Assembly (NCBI GenBank): GCA_028287035.1
Contig: JAQBQL010000265.1
Location: forward strand, 1-34,931
Source of the DNA: Labilithrix sp.
GTDB taxonomy: Bacteria; Myxococcota; Polyangia; Polyangiales; Polyangiaceae
Direction of reading: 5' to 3'
Length of the DNA stretch: 34,931 nucleotides
Shown: piece by piece, positions 1-7,393 of the stretch
Layout: each line of letters begins with the position of its first letter
Numbering within the stretch: position 1 is the stretch's first letter
The notes under the pieces: generated by a model
What the model saw: only the letters and a program-made list of their open reading frames with translations
The model's database searches: none
What the model was told of the DNA's origin: nothing
Translations under genes and position numbers: made by a program

Positions 1-1
1 G

Positions 2-139
2 GTCGCGCCGCCGGCCGCATCCACGGGGCCCGCCGCCGGCACGCGCACGGGGCGGCCGCTCGGCTCGCCCTCCGAGACACCGAGGCCCGCCGCGTCCGGC
101 GCGCGGCCTCTCGACGAGCGAGATCCCTACGCCCCATGA
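2..139 (+). CDS. C-terminal end of an unidentified protein (5' truncated)
   Basis: An open frame enters from the left edge and stops at TGA 137-139. The 45 visible residues are a low-complexity Pro/Ala/Gly/Thr tail ending in LDERDPYAP, with no recognisable domain. The stop overlaps the ATG of the next gene in an ATGA arrangement, which supports this being a real reading frame and suggests translational coupling. Inference only: in myxobacterial genomes Ser/Thr protein kinases with Pro/Ala-rich tails often sit next to TPR/PEGA proteins, so a kinase C-terminus is possible, but nothing visible proves it. Confidence 0.55.
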   Translation, partial: VAPPAASTGPAAGTRTGRPLGSPSETPRPAASGARPLDERDPYAP

Positions 140-1149
140 AGCCGCACCTCCGTCTCCTCGCGCTCGCCTCGATGCTGGCGGTCACCGCCGTGCCGCTCAC
201 CGGGCATGCCGCGCCCACCGACGGTGCGCCCGCGGGCCAGGAGGAAGGGCGCGCCCGCTTCCAGCGCGGAATCGAGCTGTACAAGGAGGGGAACTACCAC
301 GCTGCCCTCGCCGAGTTCCGCGCCGCGAACGCCGCGTCCCCGTCGTCGCGCATCCAGTACAACCTCGGCCAGACGCTCTTCCAGCTGCAGGACTACGCGG
401 GCGCGCTCGCCGCGTTCGAGGCGTACGAGGCGGGTGGTCGCGACAAGATCCCCGACGAGCGCCTCCGCGAGGTCGACGCCGATCTCGCGAAGCTCCGGCA
501 GCGCGTCGCCACGCTGAAGCTCCAGGTCGTCACGCCCGACGGGCCCGCGCCGGCGGGCACGGTCGTGACCATCGACGACGAGGCGCGCGGCGCCGCCGGC
601 CCGGTCCGCGTGAGCGCCGGCCGCCGCAAGGTCGGGGTCACCGCGCCTGGCTTCCAGACCGAGACCCGCGTGCTCGACGTCGCCGGCAGCTCCGTCGTCG
701 ACCTGCGGTTCGAGCTGAAGCCCATCGCGCAGCGCGTCGAGCGGCCCTCGTCCGACCTCGGTTACGCGCCGCCCGAGGGGTCGCAGAGCAGCCGCGCACC
801 CGTCTACGTGGCGCTCGGCGGAACCGTCGCGCTCGGCGCGACCGCCGGAGTGCTCGCGGTGCTCGCCGCCAACAAGCACAGCGCGTACGACGACGCGGCG
901 AACCAGCCGAACCCGGACCGGGCCGCGCTCGACGACCGGCGTAGCTCGACCAAGACGCTCGCGCTCGCCGCGGACATCGTGGGCGGCGTCGCCATCGCCG
1001 CCGGTATCACGACGATCGTGCTCGCGTTCACCACGGGCCATCGTGACCGCGGGAGCTCGGCAGCGGGCGCGCCCGCGCTCGTGATGCATGGCGTCCGCGT
1101 GGAGCCGCACGCCGGCGCCCGGTCGGTCGGCCTCGCCGGCACGTTCTGA
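136..1149 (+). CDS. Exported TPR protein with PEGA-like domain and C-terminal hydrophobic segments
   Basis: This 337-residue protein begins with a signal peptide (about residues 1-25, with a likely cut after GHA). A TPR-type stretch follows at about 34-95 (RGIELYKEGNYHAALAEF, then YNLGQTLFQLQDYAGALAAF). A PEGA-like beta domain lies at about 130-195, where GRRKVGVTAPGFQTETRVL is the typical surface-layer-like pattern. Two hydrophobic stretches near 223-246 and 275-298 could be membrane helices. Proteins of this build are abundant in Myxococcota and are thought to act as envelope scaffolds; the partner is unknown. The ATG is favoured because it overlaps the upstream stop (ATGA) and gives a complete signal peptide. 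The long frames on the opposite strand here are GC-rich shadows. Confidence 0.85.
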   Translation: MKPHLRLLALASMLAVTAVPLTGHAAPTDGAPAGQEEGRARFQRGIELYKEGNYHAALAEFRAANAASPSSRIQYNLGQTLFQLQDYAGALAAFEAYEAGGRDKIPDERLREVDADLAKLRQRVATLKLQVVTPDGPAPAGTVVTIDDEARGAAGPVRVSAGRRKVGVTAPGFQTETRVLDVAGSSVVDLRFELKPIAQRVERPSSDLGYAPPEGSQSSRAPVYVALGGTVALGATAGVLAVLAANKHSAYDDAANQPNPDRAALDDRRSSTKTLALAADIVGGVAIAAGITTIVLAFTTGHRDRGSSAAGAPALVMHGVRVEPHAGARSVGLAGTF

Positions 1150-1187
1150 GCGTCGGGACGCCGCTCGCGCGGTAACCTGGCCTCCCG

Positions 1188-2177
1188 ATGGCGCCGAAGA
1201 AGAAGATCAAGGCCGAGAAGAAGAAGGCCGACAAACCGAAGAAGGCCAAGAAGGCGAAGCTGGTCGCACGCCCGCCGAAGACCATCGCCGAACGCGTGCG
1301 GAACGAGCAGCGCGACGCCTTCGACGAGGAGCTCGAGGCGGAGCTCGAGGACACGCGGCTGTCCGAGCTGATCGGCGATCTGGCGCCCAACGCCGACGCG
1401 CGCGCGGTCGAGCGACACAAGTACTTCACCGAGCTCCTCCGGCTGCAGGGCGAGCTCGTGAAGCTGCAGGACTGGGTCGTCGAGCAGAAGCTGAAGGTCG
1501 TCGTCCTCTTCGAGGGCCGGGACGCGGCGGGCAAGGGCGGCGTCATCAAGCGCATCACGCAGCGGCTCAACCCTCGCGTGTGCCGCGTGGTGGCGCTCCC
1601 CGCCCCTTCACCGCGGGAGCGCTCGCAATGGTACTTCCAGCGCTACGTCGCGCATCTGCCCGGAGCGGGCGAGATCGTCCTCTTCGACCGCAGCTGGTAC
1701 AACCGCGCGGGCGTCGAGCGCGTCATGAAGTTCTGCACCGAGGAAGAGGTCGAGGAGTTCTTCCGCTGGGTGCCGGACTTCGAGCGCATGCTCGTCAGCT
1801 CCGGGATCATCCTCATCAAGTACTGGTTTTCGATCACCGACGACGAGCAGCACCTCAGGTTCACGATGCGCATGCGCGATCCGCTCAAGCAGTGGAAGCT
1901 GAGCCCGATGGATCTCGAGTCACGTCGCCTGTGGGAGAACTACACGAAGGCCAAGGAGGCGATGCTCGCGCGCACGCACACCCCGGAAGCGCCGTGGTGG
2001 ATCGTGGAGGCGGACGACAAGCCGCGCGCACGGCTCAACTGCCTGCGTCACCTGCTGTCGCAGATCCCCTATCGCGAGGTGCCGCGACCTCCGGTCTCAC
2101 TCCCGGAGCGTCTGCACAATGCCGACTACTTCCGCGGCGCCATTCCCGACGACATGTACGTGCCCGAGGTGTACTGA
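1188..2177 (+). CDS. ppk2: Polyphosphate kinase 2 (class I type)
   Basis: PPK2 enzymes transfer phosphate between inorganic polyphosphate and nucleoside diphosphates or triphosphates in the cytoplasm. The 329-residue product carries the Walker A loop GRDAAGKGG (residues 110-118), the ERSQWYFQRY lid region (144-153), and the Walker B-like FDRSWYNR (166-173) followed by AGVERVM. All are hallmarks of the family, and the single-domain length fits class I. Unusually, the first 25 or so residues are a Lys/Ala/Pro tail (MAPKKKIKAEKKKADKPKK) that is not part of the catalytic fold and could contact polyphosphate. A second Lys-rich protein is encoded 76 bases downstream. Whether it favours ADP or GDP cannot be told from sequence. 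Confidence 0.93.
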   Translation: MAPKKKIKAEKKKADKPKKAKKAKLVARPPKTIAERVRNEQRDAFDEELEAELEDTRLSELIGDLAPNADARAVERHKYFTELLRLQGELVKLQDWVVEQKLKVVVLFEGRDAAGKGGVIKRITQRLNPRVCRVVALPAPSPRERSQWYFQRYVAHLPGAGEIVLFDRSWYNRAGVERVMKFCTEEEVEEFFRWVPDFERMLVSSGIILIKYWFSITDDEQHLRFTMRMRDPLKQWKLSPMDLESRRLWENYTKAKEAMLARTHTPEAPWWIVEADDKPRARLNCLRHLLSQIPYREVPRPPVSLPERLHNADYFRGAIPDDMYVPEVY

Positions 2178-2190
2178 CTTTTCCTGAGGC

Positions 2191-2210
2191 TTGACGATAA
2201 CGAATTGACG
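2191..2210 (+). promoter_or_regulatory. AT-rich spot with two TTGACG boxes, possible promoter
   Basis: In the 76-base gap before the small Lys-rich gene, TTGACG occurs at 2191-2196 and again at 2205-2210 within a locally AT-rich stretch, unusual in this GC-rich window. Either could be a -35 element, but no convincing -10 box lies 16-18 bases downstream, so this is a weak call. Confidence 0.2.
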
Positions 2211-2253
2211 AATTGCGCTCGCTCCCGGCGCTCGTTGGGTGTCTCATGACGTC

Positions 2254-2388
2254 ATGGGCGACAAGTCACCGAAGGCGAAGGACAAGGCGAAGAAGCAGGA
2301 CACGAAGGAGAAAGGGCAGAAGCAAGCCGACGCGAAGGCGAAGGTCGTTGCCGGCGCTGCCCAGAACGGCGGCAAGAAGAAGCCCTGA
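2254..2388 (+). CDS. Small Lys-rich protein of the MGDKSPK type
   Basis: A 44-residue protein starting MGDKSPKAKDKAKKQDTKEK and ending GGKKKP. It is almost entirely Lys, Ala, Asp and Gln, with no hydrophobic core, and is probably disordered. Very similar short proteins starting MGDKSPK are widespread in proteobacteria and actinobacteria as hypothetical proteins; I know no established function. It follows the polyphosphate kinase on the same strand and is convergent with the stress-protein gene, with 10 bases between their stops. A polyanion-binding role is conceivable given the charge and the neighbour, but that is inference. Confidence 0.7.
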   Translation: MGDKSPKAKDKAKKQDTKEKGQKQADAKAKVVAGAAQNGGKKKP

Positions 2389-2398
2389 TCGGCAGCGA

Positions 2399-3079
2399 CT
2401 AGCGCGCCTCGGCGTCGGGCCGGAAGTTCATCGAGCCCAGCCCGAACGTCGGCGGTACCTCGTAGTGGAGCCGCCCTCCGGGATGATGCGTCGCATGCCG
2501 CTCGCACCAGAGCGTCGAGCGCCCGCTGGCCGCGCGCACGGAAAGGCAGCTCGGACACGCGGGCTCGATGTGGACCTCGTGCTGGTTGCCCGCCTCGCGG
2601 TCCGCGTGACGCTCCTTCGGTCGAACGACGAGCACAGGACATCCCGCGTGGCGGACGACCTGCTCGGCGACCGAGCCGAGGGCGAGCCGCGAGAGCCCGG
2701 TGCGCCCGGCGGTCCCGACGATCACGAGATCGGCCTCGAGGTCCGAGGCGATCTGCACGATTTCCTGCCAGGGACGCGACTTCGCGAGATGCCCGGAGAC
2801 GCGGCCCGGAAAACGCGTGGCGGCGCGTGCGGCGAGGCGCTCGAGCAGCGCCCTTCCCGTCGTGAAGTAGTCCTGCGGGGCCGGGATCGCGATCATCTGC
2901 ATGGCCGCATCGGCCGGCGGATCGAGGACGACATGAACGATGTGAAGCTCCGCGCTGCCGCCGAGCTTGGCGCCGAGGTCACAGGCGAGATCGAGGACGT
3001 GCTCGGCGGACGGGGTCTCGTCGACGGCCACGACGTAGACGACGGGCGGGGATGAAGCAGCAACTGCAGGAAGGTTCAT
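2399..3079 (-). CDS. Universal stress protein with C-terminal Cys/His tail
   Basis: A 226-residue UspA-family protein. The Usp fold starts at VVYVVAVDETPSAEHVL, and the nucleotide-binding signature VIVGTAGRTGLSRLALGSVAEQVV followed by CPVLVVRP shows the G-2x-G-9x-G(S/T) pattern of ATP-binding members (quoted in two parts: VIVGTAGRTGLSRLALG and SVAEQVV). About 60 further residues form a tail with CPSC, then WCERHATHH, which could bind a metal. Similar tails occur on myxobacterial Usp proteins. The ATG at 3079 is preferred over an in-frame ATG at 3142 because the latter adds a Trp/Arg-rich stretch unlike the family. The gene is divergent from the response regulator at 3165, so the 85-base gap probably holds both promoters. 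Confidence 0.85.
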   Translation of the reverse strand: MNLPAVAASSPPVVYVVAVDETPSAEHVLDLACDLGAKLGGSAELHIVHVVLDPPADAAMQMIAIPAPQDYFTTGRALLERLAARAATRFPGRVSGHLAKSRPWQEIVQIASDLEADLVIVGTAGRTGLSRLALGSVAEQVVRHAGCPVLVVRPKERHADREAGNQHEVHIEPACPSCLSVRAASGRSTLWCERHATHHPGGRLHYEVPPTFGLGSMNFRPDAEAR

Positions 3080-3164
3080 GGGATAGCCTCGCCGGGATGA
3101 CCAGCAACTCGCGCGCCATCTCGGGCGGCAGTTGGCCAGCAACTTGCTGAGCGATCATCCCAGG

Positions 3165-3569
3165 ATGGAACGACCCGTCGCGATGCGCCCCCTTCTGCTC
3201 GTCGTGGACGACGACGGCCGCGCGGCGAGCCTCCTTGCCCGCATGCTCCACGCCGACGGCTTCGAAGCCGAGGTCGCGCTCGACGGCATCTCGGCGCTGG
3301 CGAGGCTGGCGCGCGATCCGCTGCCGGACGCGCTGCTCAGCGACTACAACCTGCCTCGTGCCGATGGCCTCGAGGTGGCGCGGTTCGCGCGCTCACGGAG
3401 CCCTTCGATGCCGATCGTGATGGTGACGGGTGACCCTCGTTCCCTCGCGCGGGCGAGCGTCGATGCTCCGCTCGGCGCCCCGGTGCTCGTGATCACGAAG
3501 CCGCTCGACTACGCCGAGCTGCTCGAGCACCTGAACGACGTGCTCGGCGTCACGGTCCCTGCGACCTGA
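3165..3569 (+). CDS. Single-domain response regulator (receiver only)
   Basis: This 134-residue protein is a lone receiver domain. The acidic pocket is in VVDDDG (residues 13-18), the phospho-acceptor is Asp60 in LLSDYNLP, the switch Thr is in VMVTGDPR and the conserved Lys is in VITKPLDY. There is no output domain, so it probably acts through protein contacts or in a phosphorelay with one of the nearby kinases. An ATG six codons downstream (3183) and one 11 codons upstream (3132) are alternatives; none has a strong ribosome-binding site. Confidence 0.85.
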   Translation: MERPVAMRPLLLVVDDDGRAASLLARMLHADGFEAEVALDGISALARLARDPLPDALLSDYNLPRADGLEVARFARSRSPSMPIVMVTGDPRSLARASVDAPLGAPVLVITKPLDYAELLEHLNDVLGVTVPAT

Positions 3570-3678
3570 GCCGAGACGTGTCGTGCGCAGGCCGTGCGCC
3601 CACGTGCACGCCTTGCGCGCGCGCGGAAGGGCGCTCGCCAGGGTTGGTGTTCCTGGCGCAGAGGCCTAGGCTCGCACC

Positions 3679-4842
3679 ATGCTTCGCGACTTCGTACAGG
3701 GTCATCGTGAGGAGATCCTCTCGCGCGCACGCGCCCGCGTCGCGGAGCGCGGTCCGCGGGCGGCGGAGCAGGTCGCGCCGGGGCTCGGCGTGTTCCTCGA
3801 TCAACTCTGCGTTTCCCTGCTCACGCCCGGCGAGCGCGGCGCCCAGGATCATTCGGCGCTCGCGACGAGTGCCCACGAGCACGGCAATCACCTCTTCACG
3901 CAGGGCTTCACCGCCGGCCAGGTGGTCCACGACTACGGTGATCTCTGCCAGGTGATCACCGGGCTCGCGCTCGAGCACAAGCTCGACGTCGGCGCCGACG
4001 AGTTCCAGACGCTCAACCTGTGCCTCGACGACGCGATCGCGGGAGCGGTCACCGCGTTCGGCGACCACCGCGAGCGCGCGGTGGAAGAGGCGAGCACCGA
4101 GCGCCTCGGCTTCTTCGCTCACGAGATGCGTAACGTGCTGAACACCGCGATGCTCTCGTTCACCGCGATCAAGCGCGGGATCGTCTCTCCGGGCGGCAGC
4201 ACCGGCACCATCCTCGAGCGCAATCTCCTGACGCTGCAGCAGCTCATCGACCGCTCGCTCGCCGACGTCCGGCTCGAGTCGGGGTTGCACGACGTCCAGC
4301 GCATTCCCGTCTGGGAGATCCTCGAGGAAGTGGCGGTCGGCGCGATGCTGGTCGCGGAGGGCCGCGGCCTCGTGTTCGTGAAGGAGACCATCGATCACGA
4401 CGTCGTCGTCCTCGCGGATCGCCAGATCCTCGCGGCAGCGATCTCGAACCTGCTCCAGAATGCACTCAAGTTCACGCAGCCGGCGACGCGGGTGACGCTC
4501 CGCGCGCTCTCGTCGGACACGAGGGTGCTCATCGAGGTCGAGGACGAGTGCGGCGGGCTCCCGCCCGGGCCGACCGCCGATCTGCTCAGCGCGTTCGGCC
4601 AGCGAGGCAAGGACCGCACGGGCCTCGGCCTCGGCCTCGCGATCTGCGTCAAGGCGGCGAAGTCGATGAACGGCGACCTCCACGTCCGCGACCTTCCCGG
4701 GAAGGGCTGCATCTTCGCGCTCGATCTGCCGAAGCAGCCGGCGCCGCCGCGGTCGATCTTCACGCCGCGGCCGAAGGCCCGGCCGACGGGCGCTGGCCGC
4801 GAGTCGGGCCCCGCCTCCAAGAAGATCCGGCGCGTCGTCTAG
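3679..4842 (+). CDS. Sensor histidine kinase with RsbRD-like N-terminal domain
   Basis: This cytoplasmic kinase of 387 residues has no membrane helix. Residues 1-140 form an all-helical domain starting MLRDFVQGHREEILSRA that looks like the RsbRD N-terminal sensor type. The H box is GFFAHEMRNVLN with phospho-accepting His148. The N box is ISNLLQNALKFT and the G2 box is DRTGLGLGLAIC. The G1 box reads EVEDECGGL instead of DxGxG, a deviation I associate with this kinase subgroup rather than with decay. A basic tail of about 35 residues follows. No receiver is fused, so the partner may be the lone receiver just upstream or the hybrid encoded convergently downstream. Confidence 0.87.
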   Translation: MLRDFVQGHREEILSRARARVAERGPRAAEQVAPGLGVFLDQLCVSLLTPGERGAQDHSALATSAHEHGNHLFTQGFTAGQVVHDYGDLCQVITGLALEHKLDVGADEFQTLNLCLDDAIAGAVTAFGDHRERAVEEASTERLGFFAHEMRNVLNTAMLSFTAIKRGIVSPGGSTGTILERNLLTLQQLIDRSLADVRLESGLHDVQRIPVWEILEEVAVGAMLVAEGRGLVFVKETIDHDVVVLADRQILAAAISNLLQNALKFTQPATRVTLRALSSDTRVLIEVEDECGGLPPGPTADLLSAFGQRGKDRTGLGLGLAICVKAAKSMNGDLHVRDLPGKGCIFALDLPKQPAPPRSIFTPRPKARPTGAGRESGPASKKIRRVV

Positions 4843-4852
4843 CGGGCGACGC

Positions 4853-5953
4853 TCAGGCAGCGAGCGCCGGGATCGTGACCGTGAACGCGCTGCCCGCGCC
4901 CGGCTCGCTGCTGACGCCGATCTGGCCGCCGAGCGCCTCCACCATCTGCCGGGCGATGTAGAGCCCGAGGCCGAGGCCGGTCGCGCGAGCCTTGCCGCCC
5001 TTGGCCCGGTAGTAGCGGTCGAACAGCAAGGTGAGGCTCTCCGCCGGAATGCCGATTCCGCGGTCGGTGACGGTGAGGTCGACCCCGTGTCCGCGGCGCG
5101 CGACGCGGACCAGGACGGGCGCATCATCGGGCGAGTACTTCAGGGCATTGGTCAGCAGATTCACCACGATGCGCTCGAGGCGCCCGGCGTCGGCGAGCAC
5201 CTCGCAAGGAGCGCCGTCGCCTTCCATCGTGATGCGCCGCGAGCCCGCCTCGCCGATGCCCTCGATGGCTGCCCTGACGAGCTCGCGGACGTCGCAGCGC
5301 ACGAGGCTCGGCGTCATACGTATGCCCGATTCGAGGCTCGTCGCCTCGGTGAGCTCCGTGAGCATGCCGGTCATCCGGGCGACGTTACGTTCGGCGCGGG
5401 CGGCGAGCTTGGAGTCGTTCACGAGCCCCTGCTTGTCCAGGGACTCCTTGAGAACCGAGACGCACATGAGGATGTTGTTGAGCGGATTGAGCAAGTCGTG
5501 CGAGACGAGCGCGAGATACTCCTCGCGCTGCTGCTCGTGCCGTTTGCGTAGCGCATCCAGCTCACGGCTCGCGGTCCGCGCCGCGAGCGCCTTCTGCACG
5601 ACCCAGAGCACCGCATCGTAGCTCAGGGGCTTCACGAGATAGTCGGTGGCGCCGGCACGCAGGCTGGCGACGGCCGACTCGATCGCCGAGTGGGCGGTCA
5701 TCACGATCACGGGCAGCTCCGGATCGAGCTCCTGGAGCCGGCTGCACAGCTCGACGCCGTGCATGCCCGGCATCTGGACGTCGGTGAGCACCAGATCCGG
5801 AAAGGCCTCGGCGACCGACTCGAGCGCGGCCTCGCCGCTCGCCGCGCTCGTGACGAGATAGCCATCGAGCGCGAGCAGCTTCGCGAGCCCCGTCCGGCCG
5901 GCCGGGTCGTCATCGACGACCAGGATCCGGGCTTGCGGCGCGGCGTCGGTCAC
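4853..5953 (-). CDS. Receiver-histidine kinase hybrid (REC-HisKA-HATPase)
   Basis: A 366-residue protein with the receiver first: acidic residues in VVDDDP, phospho-acceptor Asp58 in VLTDVQMPG, Thr in IVMTAHS and Lys in YLVKPLSY. A short coiled coil (about 125-147) leads to HisKA with His152 in ALVSHDLLNPLNNI, then the N box NLLTNALKYS, G1 box DRGIGIP and G2 box GLGLGLYIAR. It has no membrane segment, so it is cytosolic and receives its signal from another kinase. The start is GTG at 5953, overlapping the stop of the six-heme cytochrome gene by four bases (GTGA), which implies translation coupled to that cytochrome. Confidence 0.9.
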   Translation of the reverse strand: MTDAAPQARILVVDDDPAGRTGLAKLLALDGYLVTSAASGEAALESVAEAFPDLVLTDVQMPGMHGVELCSRLQELDPELPVIVMTAHSAIESAVASLRAGATDYLVKPLSYDAVLWVVQKALAARTASRELDALRKRHEQQREEYLALVSHDLLNPLNNILMCVSVLKESLDKQGLVNDSKLAARAERNVARMTGMLTELTEATSLESGIRMTPSLVRCDVRELVRAAIEGIGEAGSRRITMEGDGAPCEVLADAGRLERIVVNLLTNALKYSPDDAPVLVRVARRGHGVDLTVTDRGIGIPAESLTLLFDRYYRAKGGKARATGLGLGLYIARQMVEALGGQIGVSSEPGAGSAFTVTIPALAA

Positions 5954-7236
5954 GGTCGAACCGGGATCGCGGCGGGCGCAGCACCCTTAAGCGCGAACAC
6001 CGCGTCGAACACGAGCTCCTTCGTATAGAACGGATTGTGGACCCCCGAGGCGGCGCCGCGTGCCACGAGCAGGTAGTCGTAGAGCGCGCCGGCCTGGTCG
6101 GCGGTCAGCCCCGCGGCGGGCCGGGTCAGGTCGAGCGTGAGGTTCGTGTCCGCCAGGTCGGCCGGGCCGAGCGCCGCGTAGGGAGCGGCGGCCGAGCGCG
6201 TGAGGTAGCCCGCGTCGTTCAGCAGACCGCGGAGCTCGCCGAGCGCCGCCTTGACGGTCCCCTGCCCGCCGAGCACGTCGAACGACGTCGCGGTGGCGTG
6301 GCAGCCGGCGGTCTGGCAGGTCGCCACCTGGACGCGCATCGAGTGATCGGGATATCCGCCGTTGTCGGCGGTCTTCGCCATATGGCAAGAAGCGCATCCG
6401 GCGAGCGTCTGGTGCGTCGAGCTCTTGTAGGTGCGGCCCGGGAAGGCGTAGCCGCCGAGACCGCTGAAGATGTCGGCGTGCGGCCCCTCGTGCGGACCCC
6501 AGTGGGTGCTCGTCACGTTGGTGGCAGCGGTGATGTACTGCGTGACGTCCTGCCGTGACTTGTGGCAGCCGATGCACGTGTTGCTGACGCCCCACTTGCC
6601 GGCCGGCGTACCGGTCACGACGCCCACGGTGGGGCTCTTCTCGAGGAACATCTGGTCGTCGGCGCCGGACGGCGTACGGAGCTTGAAGCTGCCGGGTACG
6701 TACACGCCGCCGGTGAGGTGCGGGTCGTTCGCGGCGCCGGTGTCATGGCACGTCGCGCAGGCGATCTGCGCGATGCTCGACTGGCCCGAGTACTTGATCT
6801 CGGTGACGGCCCCGCCGGCGGAGAGGAAGTTGGTCTCCCCGAGCTTCACGTTCGTCGGGCCGCCGGTCGGCGGGTTGACGGCGCCGGCGAGACGTCGGGG
6901 CAGGCCGTCGCTCGCGTGGCATCCGCCGCACGAGGCGGGGCCGGTCCACGTCGGGACCTCGTCGCTGTTCGCCATCTGCGCGAGGAAGTGCGTGCTCGTC
7001 TGCCACTGGCTGACGATGCCGTTGAAGCCGTGGCACGGAGAGAGGCAGCCGACTGCCAACCCGCCTTCGGGGATACCGACGGACGTGTCCGTGGCGGCAT
7101 CGGTGATCCCTCCCTCGGAGGCCACGAAGCCTCCCGGCGGGCCGGCGGGTCCTTCCGGCCCCTCGCACGACGGCAGCGCCGCGAACGTACCGAGGACGAG
7201 GCCAGCAACGAAGAGGAGGCGAAGGGGGCGCTTCAT
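5950..7236 (-). CDS. Six-heme c-type cytochrome lipoprotein with collagen-like N-terminus
   Basis: A 428-residue exported lipoprotein. The signal peptide ends in the lipobox ALPSC (Cys24), followed directly by collagen-like triplets GPEGPAGPPG. Five CxxCH heme sites are visible (CLSPCH, CGGCH, CATCH, CIGCH and CASCH; in the first the heme Cys pair is C-LSP-CH read as CLSPCH, a CX3CH spacing), plus one CX4CH site (CQTAGCH). The motif HWGPHEGPHADI supplies extra His that may be distal ligands. The protein is probably anchored at the outer membrane and takes part in electron transfer. The ATG at 7236 gives a proper signal peptide; an in-frame start 33 codons upstream does not. The next gene down is a receiver-kinase overlapping by four bases. 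Confidence 0.88.
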   Translation of the reverse strand: MKRPLRLLFVAGLVLGTFAALPSCEGPEGPAGPPGGFVASEGGITDAATDTSVGIPEGGLAVGCLSPCHGFNGIVSQWQTSTHFLAQMANSDEVPTWTGPASCGGCHASDGLPRRLAGAVNPPTGGPTNVKLGETNFLSAGGAVTEIKYSGQSSIAQIACATCHDTGAANDPHLTGGVYVPGSFKLRTPSGADDQMFLEKSPTVGVVTGTPAGKWGVSNTCIGCHKSRQDVTQYITAATNVTSTHWGPHEGPHADIFSGLGGYAFPGRTYKSSTHQTLAGCASCHMAKTADNGGYPDHSMRVQVATCQTAGCHATATSFDVLGGQGTVKAALGELRGLLNDAGYLTRSAAAPYAALGPADLADTNLTLDLTRPAAGLTADQAGALYDYLLVARGAASGVHNPFYTKELVFDAVFALKGAAPAAIPVRP

Positions 7237-7355
7237 GAGATCGCGGTCCTCACTGCAAGGGAGAGCCCACCACGAACCACGGCAATAGCTCGATGGTGAG
7301 CGCGACGAGCGACGCACGAGTTGCACGTCACGCACGCTTTGCGTCGTGCGATGAG

Positions 7356-7372
7356 CGCTTGCGGAGCAAGCG
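7356..7372. promoter_or_regulatory. 7-bp inverted repeat in divergent cytochrome intergenic region
   Basis: The sequence cgcttgcggagcaagcg forms perfect 7-bp arms around a 3-base spacer. It lies in the 157-bp gap between the divergent cytochrome genes, ending 21 bases before the GTG of the gene at 7394. It could be an operator or a leader hairpin. One short palindrome in GC-rich DNA may also be chance. Confidence 0.3.
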
Positions 7373-7393
7373 GCACAGGACGATGCTCACGCC

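Noticed and set aside
127..1110. A long minus-strand frame opposite the TPR/PEGA gene
   Set aside because: The plus-strand protein has a signal peptide, TPR and PEGA-like patterns; the opposite product is an Arg/Gly-rich shadow.
3132..3164. A longer start for the response regulator at ATG 3132
   Set aside because: The added 11 residues do not belong to a receiver fold and would use up part of the divergent promoter gap; it cannot be excluded fully.
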